Positions 1 to 4,959 of a DNA stretch of 5,473 nt are shown piece by piece (the stretch's first letter is position 1; each line of letters begins with the position of its first letter). Made by a program: the position numbers and the translations under genes. The stretch covers positions 2,244,305 through 2,249,777 of the forward strand of contig CP070650.1 of assembly GCA_020354595.1 (NCBI GenBank), in the 5' to 3' direction. The DNA is from Myxococcales bacterium. GTDB taxonomy: Bacteria > Myxococcota_A > Polyangia > Polyangiales > Houyiibacteriaceae. The notes beneath the pieces were generated by a model. The model had not been told where the DNA came from, searched no databases, and worked only from the letters and a program-made list of their open reading frames with translations.

Positions 1-2
1 CA

Positions 3-1058
3 GGCAATTTTTTCGAGGATTTTGAGGTGGGCTCCGAGCTCATCCACGCCGTGCCGCGCACCGTCACCGAAGGCGACGCGTCGATGTACATCGGGCTCAC
101 CGGGTCGCGGTACCCGCTACACTGCTCGGCCGAGTTCGCGCGGTCGCTCGGCCACCGGCGCGAGACGATCAACGATATGCTCACGTTCCACATCGTGTTC
201 GGGAACACGGTCAACGACGTCTCGCTCAACGCATTGGCGAACCTCGGCTACGCGGGCGTTCGGTTCCTCGCGCCGGTTTACCCAGGCGATACCCTCCGGA
301 CGGTGTCCAAGGTCCTCGGCAAGAAGGAAAACAGCAACGGCAAGACCGGCGTGGTCTGGGTCCAAAGCACTGGCACCAACCAGCGCGGTGAGAAGGTCCT
401 CGAGTTCTACCGGTGGGTCATGGTCAACAAGCGCGACCCATCGACGCCAACCGGAGCCGCCGACCGACCCGAGATGCCGAAAGAAGTGACGCCGTCGGAG
501 CTCGTCGTGCCTTCCAATCTCGACCTGAGCGGCTACGAGGAGTGGCCCTCCGGTGGAACGGCGTACTTCGAGAACTACGAGGTCGGCGAAAAGATCGATC
601 ACGTGGACGGCATGACTATCGAAGAGGCGGAGCACGCGATGGCGACCCGCCTCTATCAGAACACCGCCAAGGTTCACTTCGACGCGTTGCAGATGAAAGA
701 AAGCCGGTTTGGTCGTCGTTTGATGTATGGCGGCCACGTGATCAGCATCGTTCGGTCGTTGTCCTTCAACGGCATGGAGCGAGTGCTGGGGATCCTCGCG
801 TGGAACGGGGGAGCGCATGCGAACCCGACCTTCGCGGGCGATACGATCTACGCCTACAGCGAAATCCTCGACAAAGCCGATTTACCCGGACGCAGCGATT
901 GCGGCGCGCTTCGCGTGCGATTGGTGGGACTAAAGGACGCTCAGCCCACGGCAGCCGGCTTCCCGCTCAAGGTGGAGAAGGACGGACGTGCGGTCTATCA
1001 CAAGAGCGTTGTATTGGACTTGGACTACTGGCTGCTCGTCCCCAAGCGAGCGCGTTGA
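3..1058 (+). CDS. mch: Mesaconyl-CoA hydratase (2-methylfumaryl-CoA hydratase), MaoC double hot-dog family; 5' end cut by window edge
   Basis: Likely catalyses reversible hydration of mesaconyl-CoA to beta-methylmalyl-CoA in the cytoplasm, a step of the ethylmalonyl-CoA pathway of acetyl-CoA assimilation. The visible 351 residues hold two hot-dog halves. The first opens with GNFFEDFEVG and carries PRTVTEGD, then FHIVFGNTVNDVSLNALANL, RFLAPVYPGDT, KENSNGKTGVV and TGTNQRGE. The second opens with AYFENYEVGE and carries TRLYQNTAKVHFD, YGGHVISIVRSLSFNG and NPTFAGDT. These blocks match what I recall of Rhodobacter and Methylobacterium mesaconyl-CoA hydratases, which have a similar total length (about 340-355), so probably only 5-10 N-terminal residues are missing. 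A GTG at 27 is not the start: the conserved FFEDFEVG block lies upstream of it in the same frame. Stop TGA is at 1056-1058. A generic MaoC dehydratase of another acyl-CoA route is the alternative. Neighbours expected for the pathway (such as malyl-CoA lyase) would lie outside the window. Confidence 0.85.
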   Translation, partial: GNFFEDFEVGSELIHAVPRTVTEGDASMYIGLTGSRYPLHCSAEFARSLGHRRETINDMLTFHIVFGNTVNDVSLNALANLGYAGVRFLAPVYPGDTLRTVSKVLGKKENSNGKTGVVWVQSTGTNQRGEKVLEFYRWVMVNKRDPSTPTGAADRPEMPKEVTPSELVVPSNLDLSGYEEWPSGGTAYFENYEVGEKIDHVDGMTIEEAEHAMATRLYQNTAKVHFDALQMKESRFGRRLMYGGHVISIVRSLSFNGMERVLGILAWNGGAHANPTFAGDTIYAYSEILDKADLPGRSDCGALRVRLVGLKDAQPTAAGFPLKVEKDGRAVYHKSVVLDLDYWLLVPKRAR

Positions 1059-1200
1059 CCAGTCGAACCGGGGCTGCCTGTGCCTGCCTTAAGGCGTACG
1101 CGGACGCAACGGACCGCAATCAGGGGGACGCCTGCACGGACTTCGACCAGGACACCAGAGGGGTTGCGGCAGCGCCCCCGTTCCCCTAAAAACGGCCTCT
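1059..1200. other. Intergenic spacer without a recognised gene
   Basis: This stretch between the hydratase and the small basic gene holds no convincing gene. Its right end is rich in short inverted repeats: AGAGG (1157-1161) with CCTCT (1196-1200), and CCGTT (1178-1182) with AACGG (1191-1195). None is followed by a T-run, so I see no clear intrinsic terminator for the hydratase. The only A-rich patch, TAAAAA at 1187-1192, is considered separately as a possible promoter element. Confidence 0.5.
1164..1192 (+). promoter_or_regulatory. Weak candidate sigma70-type promoter for the small basic gene and the DUF299 gene
   Basis: TTGCGG (1164-1169) and TAAAAA (1187-1192) are spaced by exactly 17 bases and resemble -35 and -10 hexamers, with 3 of 6 and 4 of 6 consensus matches. 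Initiation would fall near 1199, just before the Shine-Dalgarno sequence at 1201. The same bases overlap short inverted repeats, so this may be coincidence. It is offered because the downstream gene pair needs a start of transcription and nothing else in the spacer looks better. Confidence 0.25.
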
Positions 1201-1206
1201 AGGAGA
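1201..1206 (+). promoter_or_regulatory. Shine-Dalgarno sequence of the 44-codon gene
   Basis: AGGAGA lies 4-5 bases before the ATG at 1211, a good match to the 16S anti-SD. It is the clearest ribosome-binding site in the window and the main support for calling the tiny downstream frame a gene. Confidence 0.7.
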
Positions 1207-1210
1207 GATC

Positions 1211-1345
1211 ATGTACCTGCCCATCGTCGACAGCGACCGACCTCGGAAACGCAACAAGAGCGCGCGTCGCAATGCGAAGCGTAAGGCGAAGAACCGCCGT
1301 CGCGTCAATCGTATGCACGGGCGCAAGCTGGGCCGCCGCGCCTGA
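1211..1345 (+). CDS. 44-residue highly basic protein of unknown function, possibly ribosome- or nucleic-acid-associated
   Basis: I do not recognise this protein. It starts MYLPIVDSDRPRKRNK and ends GRKLGRRA, with TGA at 1343-1345. It has 19 Arg/Lys among 44 residues (13 R, 6 K) against two Asp, so its net charge is about +17. After a short non-basic head (residues 1-9) the rest is an almost continuous basic tail with no membrane segment and no cysteine. Eleven of 13 arginines are CGC or CGT, none is AGA or AGG, and 35 of 44 codons end in G or C, as expected of a real, well-expressed gene in this genome. A strong Shine-Dalgarno sequence precedes it. Size and composition recall tiny ribosomal proteins (bL34, bTHX, the COX24/bS22-like group), but I see no diagnostic motif of any of them. 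It sits 12 bases before the DUF299 gene and is probably co-transcribed with it. A nucleoid or RNA-binding peptide is an equal possibility. Confidence 0.65.
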   Translation: MYLPIVDSDRPRKRNKSARRNAKRKAKNRRRVNRMHGRKLGRRA

Positions 1346-1357
1346 GCTCACGCCCCA

Positions 1358-2203
1358 ATGGATGCAAAGGTCATCTACGTAGTCAGCGACTCGACCGGCG
1401 AGACTGCCGAGCGAGTGACCCGCGCGACCCTGCTTCAGTTCCCCGACCAGAACGTCAAGCTGAAGATCGAGCGGCGCCTGAGAGACCGGCGTGGCTTGAC
1501 CGCCATCTTGCAACAGGCAGCCGCCGCCGAGGCAATGGTTGTCTTCACATTGGTGCGTCCGGAGCTTCGGGATCATTTCAACGAAGAAGCGACCAAGCTC
1601 GGCGTGTCCCATGTCGACGTGATCGGCTCGCTCTTGATGCAAGTCGCCCAACACCTCGGGGCCGACCCGGTGAACATCCCGTCGGCGGAGCTTCCGCTGT
1701 CGGCCGAGTACTTCCGGCGGGTCGAGGCAATCGAGTTCGCCGTCAAGAGCGACGACGGCAAGGAACCGCGCAACCTACACAAGGCCGATCTCGTCTTGTG
1801 TGGGGTGAGCCGCACCAGCAAGACGCCGTTGTCCACGTACTTGGCGGGACGAGGGTTGAGGGTGGCCAACGTGCCGCTGGTGCTCGGAGTGGAGCCTCCG
1901 CGCGAGCTCCTCGAGCTTCCCGGGTACCGGGTCATCGGTCTCACGATCGATGTCGATCAGCTACTCGACATTCGCAAGCACCGGTTGCAGCAACTCGGAA
2001 TGCCGCCAGACGCCAACTACGGCCTGCGCGACCACGTCAAGGCCGAGCTCGAGTACGCGCACAACATCTTCCGCACCAACGCGGATTGGATGGTCGTCGA
2101 CGTGACGAACTGCGCCATCGAGGAGACCGCGACGATCATCCTCGAAGCGCTCAAGGAGCGTGACGAGCTCAGGCATCTGACCAGCCCCCCGCCGAAGTTC
2201 TAG
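1358..2203 (+). CDS. DUF299 bifunctional kinase/pyrophosphorylase, pyruvate phosphate dikinase (or PEP synthase) regulatory protein
   Basis: Family members inactivate pyruvate phosphate dikinase or PEP synthase by ADP-dependent phosphorylation of a threonine and reactivate it by Pi-dependent dephosphorylation, so they gate pyruvate-to-PEP flux. The 281-residue length is typical (270-280). Visible blocks: N-terminal VIYVVSDSTGETAE (residues 5-18); VEAIEFAVKSDDG (122-134); the nucleotide-binding P-loop GVSRTSKTPLS (149-159); VANVPLV (about 169-175); a C-terminal VVDVTNCAIEETA block. The wording is closer to my memory of Bacillus YqfL (the dikinase type) than to E. coli PpsR, so a pyruvate phosphate dikinase target is favoured, but the two types cannot be separated for certain by eye and no symbol is given. 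ATG 1358 gives the standard N-terminus. No Shine-Dalgarno is visible in the 12 bases before it, so translation may be coupled to the small basic gene upstream. Its end converges on the AsmA-like gene 6 bases away. Confidence 0.9.
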   Translation: MDAKVIYVVSDSTGETAERVTRATLLQFPDQNVKLKIERRLRDRRGLTAILQQAAAAEAMVVFTLVRPELRDHFNEEATKLGVSHVDVIGSLLMQVAQHLGADPVNIPSAELPLSAEYFRRVEAIEFAVKSDDGKEPRNLHKADLVLCGVSRTSKTPLSTYLAGRGLRVANVPLVLGVEPPRELLELPGYRVIGLTIDVDQLLDIRKHRLQQLGMPPDANYGLRDHVKAELEYAHNIFRTNADWMVVDVTNCAIEETATIILEALKERDELRHLTSPPPKF

Positions 2204-2219
2204 CGGGCGCTATTCTTCG
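2193..2219. terminator. Hairpin spanning both stop codons of a convergent gene pair, possible bidirectional terminator
   Basis: An interrupted inverted repeat pairs CGAAG (2193-2197) with CTTCG (2215-2219) and, inside it, TAGC (2201-2204) with GCTA (2209-2212), closing on GGGC. The inner arms contain the TAG stop of the DUF299 gene and the TAG stop (CTA on this strand) of the opposing AsmA-like gene. No U-run follows on either strand, so a classical intrinsic terminator is not shown. The structure is symmetric and would form in RNA from both directions. Confidence 0.3.
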
Positions 2220-3196
2220 ATGATGTTGCCGTCGGCGTCGATTTTCACGATGCGTCGGCCGCTGCAGTCGACCTTGCTCCGCACCTGGACGGGGCCGGTC
2301 TTGACGTCGAGCTCCTTTTCGATCTTGCCCGCGATCTTGAGGCCCATGATTCCGAGCCCGCCACTGACGGTTCCCGCGTCGGCCGTGATGAACACGCGGC
2401 TCACTTTCGTCGGTACAACGACGCGAACCTTCAGTGGCTCCCGGTTCACGCAGGCGACCGCGGTGAGGTCGACGAGAGGCTTGCCCGACAGCGCGACGAC
2501 CGCGGTTGCGTAGGGGATCGGAACGGGGTTCGGCAGCGGTTGCGGCTCGAGCATTTTCGCCGATGCCTCTTGAATGAAGATTTTCGGAGCCTTCTCGCCG
2601 GGCTTCTGCCGAGCGTATACGGTGGCATCTTCGAGCTCGATCACGATCGGAGTGTCGGTGAGCATGATGTGGAGTCTCGTCTTGCCGACCATCACGGGGC
2701 CCACCTCGAGGGTCCAGTCGCCCAGGGGAACGTCGATTCCGAGGCTGCCGTGAACCGGTTGCGGCGTGGTCCCAAATGCTTCCGCAAGCGACACTTCGCC
2801 AGAGGGCGCGCGGTAAAGCCAAAGGTCGATCTCCTCGGCCTTGCGGACCGAGCCCCGATAGACCCCGGTTCGGAGCTTATCCAGATTGAAGTTGCCGCGC
2901 AGGGTCTTCACTTTGAGCACCGTCCGGCCCTGCTGATCGTTCAGCTTGAAGTTCGAGACACCGAAAAACGCCCGCCCCCAGATCGGGAAGAACTTCTCGC
3001 GTTGTTCGGGGCTCATTTCGGCGAAGGGGAGCTCGCGGACGGGCTCGTCGTCGAACATTTCAGTGGTCGGCATCTCCTCCGCCGACAAGTCCATTTCACC
3101 GCGGAAGCCGAGGACGGCGAGGTCGCTCAGGGCCCATGCGAGAGCGCCCGCCACGAACCCCGCGACGAACAGGAGCGCTAGCTTCCACCAGGTCAT
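2210..3196 (-). CDS. Membrane-anchored beta-rich envelope protein, AsmA-like (tentative)
   Basis: 328 residues with one N-terminal hydrophobic segment (about residues 5-29, starting WKLALLFVAGFVAG), followed by a long soluble region that should be periplasmic. Residues 93-141 read VLKVKTLRGNFNLDKL, then YRGSVRKAEEIDLWLYR, then SGEVSLAEAFG. This is the cadence of AsmA/TamB-type repeats, where a beta strand, a 'layer' segment and a 'ligand/phenotype' strand precede an N/SLAxxF motif. The remainder alternates short beta strands with few helices. The only two cysteines, C249 and C311, could form a disulfide in the periplasm. Family membership is an inference; AsmA-like proteins act in envelope lipid transport or outer-membrane assembly, and GspN-like secretion proteins are an alternative. 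The start ATG (3196) shares its A with the TGA of the upstream cyclic-nucleotide-binding gene, and no good Shine-Dalgarno is visible, so translational coupling is likely. Confidence 0.7.
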   Translation of the reverse strand: MTWWKLALLFVAGFVAGALAWALSDLAVLGFRGEMDLSAEEMPTTEMFDDEPVRELPFAEMSPEQREKFFPIWGRAFFGVSNFKLNDQQGRTVLKVKTLRGNFNLDKLRTGVYRGSVRKAEEIDLWLYRAPSGEVSLAEAFGTTPQPVHGSLGIDVPLGDWTLEVGPVMVGKTRLHIMLTDTPIVIELEDATVYARQKPGEKAPKIFIQEASAKMLEPQPLPNPVPIPYATAVVALSGKPLVDLTAVACVNREPLKVRVVVPTKVSRVFITADAGTVSGGLGIMGLKIAGKIEKELDVKTGPVQVRSKVDCSGRRIVKIDADGNIIEE

Positions 3197-3705
3197 CAGC
3201 GCCCCGGAGGTGAGCCGTACTGGTGCGACAGCGCCGCGTAGAAGTGGGCGAGGATCCCGTCGGCAACGCGAAGGCGACGGCTGAGCTCGCGGGCGATGTT
3301 CATGATGAACAACGCGTAGTCCTTCACGTCGCGCCGATAGAGTAGGTTCTCGACATGATCGGCGGTGACTGACAGCACGAGCGTTGGCGCCACGGCCCGC
3401 ACGCTCGCCGAGCGCGGCTGTACGTCGATGATCGACATCTCGCCGAACCAGTCACCAGGGCCGAGCACGGCCACGCGGACGTCACCGCCCGACTCGCCCT
3501 TCTTGACGACCTCGAGCTCGCCGGCGATGACCACGAACATCTGCGTCGAGGTGTCGCCTTCCTCGACGACCATCTCACCTGCCTCGACGCGACTCGCCGG
3601 AATCTCGGACGCGAGAACCTCGAGGGTCTCCTGACTCAGGCCTCCGAACAGACCGATGTCGGCGAGGTGGCCCGCAGTGAGCTTCGGCGTAGGTGGTCGA
3701 CTCAT
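3196..3705 (-). CDS. Stand-alone cyclic-nucleotide-binding (Crp-type) domain protein
   Basis: 169 residues from ATG 3705. A single CNBD occupies about residues 15-125: LADIGLFGGLSQETLEVLA opens it, AGEMVVEEGD and FVVIAGELEVVKKG form the beta-roll, and the phosphate-binding cassette FGEMSIIDVQPRSASV (87-102) holds G88, E89, R98 and S99, the positions that contact ribose and phosphate in cAMP-binding relatives. Binding of a cyclic nucleotide is therefore plausible. The 45-residue C-terminal part is helical and too short for the Crp winged helix, and no other output domain is present, so it probably works by protein-protein contact or as a ligand sink. An upstream ATG at 3798 would add 31 residues lacking family similarity and overlap the start of the divergent kinase, so it was not chosen. 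The stop overlaps the start of the AsmA-like gene by one base. Ligand and partner are unknown. Confidence 0.85.
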   Translation of the reverse strand: MSRPPTPKLTAGHLADIGLFGGLSQETLEVLASEIPASRVEAGEMVVEEGDTSTQMFVVIAGELEVVKKGESGGDVRVAVLGPGDWFGEMSIIDVQPRSASVRAVAPTLVLSVTADHVENLLYRRDVKDYALFIMNIARELSRRLRVADGILAHFYAALSHQYGSPPGR

Positions 3706-3711
3706 GCCCTC

Positions 3712-3760
3712 AGCATACGCCACCGATTCGTTTACGTCATGGAATCGAATTGGATAGATT
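3712..3760. promoter_or_regulatory. Candidate divergent promoters with overlapping -35 boxes and an inverted repeat
   Basis: The 71 bases between the two start codons hold two hexamer pairs. On the plus strand TTTACG (3731-3736), 18 bases, then TAGATT (3755-3760) points toward the kinase. On the minus strand ATGACG (3740-3735), 17 bases, then TATGCT (3717-3712) points toward the CNBD gene. Each hexamer matches consensus at 4 of 6 positions. The -35 boxes share bases 3735-3736. They sit within or beside a perfect 6-base inverted repeat, CGATTC (3724-3729) and GAATCG (3742-3747), which could be an operator. Predicted transcripts would start near or at the start codons, giving very short or leaderless mRNAs. 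Confidence 0.35.
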
Positions 3761-3776
3761 GGGTGGCGAGCCCACG

Positions 3777-4955
3777 ATGTCGACGTCTTCGCTTCCAAGG
3801 CCCTTCGGCCGCTACGAGCTGGTTCGGCGCCTTGCCGCCGGGGGAATGGCGGAGGTCTACCTCGCCAAGGCGTCAGGGGAGGCAGGGTTCGAGAAGCTCG
3901 TTGCGATCAAGCGCGTCCATCGTTCCTACTCCCCGAGCGACCGCCCGGTGGCCAGCCTGATCGACGAGGCGAAGCTCTCGGTCGAGCTCAGTCATCCGAA
4001 CATCGTCCAGACGTTTGATTTGGCCCGGTCGGAGGGCGTGGACTTCATCGTGATGGAGCACGTCGAGGGCTACGATGCTCAGCACGTCCTCGATGCGCTT
4101 CGTCAACGCCAAGAACACTTTCCCGTCGACCTCGCCGCGCACGTCATCGCGGAGGTCTGCCGTGGGCTTCACTTCGCCCATGGTCACCGCGACGACAACG
4201 GCGAGCTCGCTGGGATCGTGCACCGGGACGTCTCGCCGCAGAACATCCTGCTCAGCTTCGCCGGCGAGGTGAAGATCGCGGATTTCGGCATCGCGAAGAC
4301 CAAGGCGAGGAGAAGCGACCCCGAGGGGGGCGTGATCAAGGGGAAATACTTCTACATGTCGCCCGAGCAAGCATGGGCCGAACCGCTCGATCATCGAAGC
4401 GACGTGTTTTCGGCCGGGGTTGTCCTGTGGGAGCTACTCACCGGGAAGCGGCTACACCGTGCGCCGGACGTGCGGTCCCTACTGGAAGCGGTCCGCCGCG
4501 CAGACGTGCCGCCACCGTCGTCGGTCCGTTCCGATGTGCCTCCCGTGCTCGATGCGATCGTCGCCCGCGCGACCGCGATAGACCGAGGCGATCGCTTCGC
4601 CGACGCCGAAAGGATGGCCGCTGCACTCGATGCGCATCTCACGGTCCGTCCACCGATCCACGCGGCTCGCGAGCTCGGCTCGCTCCTGCAAGAGCTGCCG
4701 CCGCCGTCGGGCGCCTCGGTGCCGCCACCTCCGATGGAAGTCCCCCAGACGCGAGACCGCGTAGCGACGGTGTCTTCGCAGGCGCGCCCAACCCCAACCG
4801 AGCCCCCGCTCCGTTACGACCTCGACGATGGAGAGCCGACGCTCGTTGGTTGGCAGAGCCCCGTCTCGCGAGAGCCCGAGCACGGCTGGGTGTGGACGCT
4901 CGTTGCGGGCGTCCTGCTCGTCGGCCTGGTCACGTGGCTGCTGTACGGCGGGTGA
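3777..4955 (+). CDS. Hanks-type Ser/Thr protein kinase with C-terminal membrane anchor
   Basis: 392 residues from ATG 3777; this start places the kinase domain right after an 11-residue head (FGRYELVRRL). An in-frame ATG at 3693 would add 28 unrelated residues and read back across the CNBD start. Kinase landmarks: glycine loop LAAGGMAEVYLA (19-30), VAIK lysine K45, helix-C glutamate E64, catalytic HRDVSPQN (149-156, D151, N156), DFG (169-171), MSPEQ (194-198) and SDVFSAGV (208-215). Catalytic and metal-binding residues are present, so activity is expected. A Pro-rich linker follows (about 308-345, with PPP and PPPP runs), then EPTLV (353-357), then one hydrophobic segment WVWTLVAGVLLVGLVTWLLY (371-390) two residues from the end. 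The kinase is thus held on the inner membrane with no periplasmic sensor domain. It diverges from the CNBD/AsmA-like operon, suggesting a related role. Substrate unknown. Confidence 0.93.
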   Translation: MSTSSLPRPFGRYELVRRLAAGGMAEVYLAKASGEAGFEKLVAIKRVHRSYSPSDRPVASLIDEAKLSVELSHPNIVQTFDLARSEGVDFIVMEHVEGYDAQHVLDALRQRQEHFPVDLAAHVIAEVCRGLHFAHGHRDDNGELAGIVHRDVSPQNILLSFAGEVKIADFGIAKTKARRSDPEGGVIKGKYFYMSPEQAWAEPLDHRSDVFSAGVVLWELLTGKRLHRAPDVRSLLEAVRRADVPPPSSVRSDVPPVLDAIVARATAIDRGDRFADAERMAAALDAHLTVRPPIHAARELGSLLQELPPPSGASVPPPPMEVPQTRDRVATVSSQARPTPTEPPLRYDLDDGEPTLVGWQSPVSREPEHGWVWTLVAGVLLVGLVTWLLYGG

Positions 4956-4959
4956 GCGA

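Noticed and set aside
117..818. Long antisense frame inside the hydratase
   Set aside because: It mirrors the codon structure of the sense gene and has no recognisable domain.
27..1058. GTG at 27 as the start of the hydratase
   Set aside because: The same frame is open to the left edge and encodes GNFFEDFE, part of the conserved N-terminal block of the family, so the true start lies outside the window.
413..1189. Long open frame on the plus strand overlapping the hydratase
   Set aside because: It is an Arg-rich translation in a different frame of a clear gene, with no domain and no ribosome-binding site; such frames are common in GC-rich DNA.
1157..1200. Nested inverted repeats as an intrinsic terminator for the hydratase
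   Set aside because: The stems are only about 5 bases, compete with one another and are not followed by a T-run.
2540..3181. 213-codon plus-strand frame antisense to the AsmA-like gene
   Set aside because: Composition and position fit an antisense shadow; the minus-strand frame has a membrane segment, a coherent beta-rich pattern and coupling to its neighbour.
3731..3740. TTTACGTCAT as a Crp-type binding site for the CNBD protein itself
   Set aside because: It lacks the TGTGA-N6-TCACA layout, and the CNBD protein has no DNA-binding domain.
3693..3776. Upstream extension of the kinase from ATG 3693
   Set aside because: The extra 28 residues have no family similarity and would make the gene overlap the CNBD start and the likely promoter region.
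3706..3798. Upstream extension of the CNBD protein from ATG 3798
   Set aside because: The added 31 residues look non-domain and would overlap the kinase start codon; ATG 3705 directly precedes a normal CNBD N-terminus.
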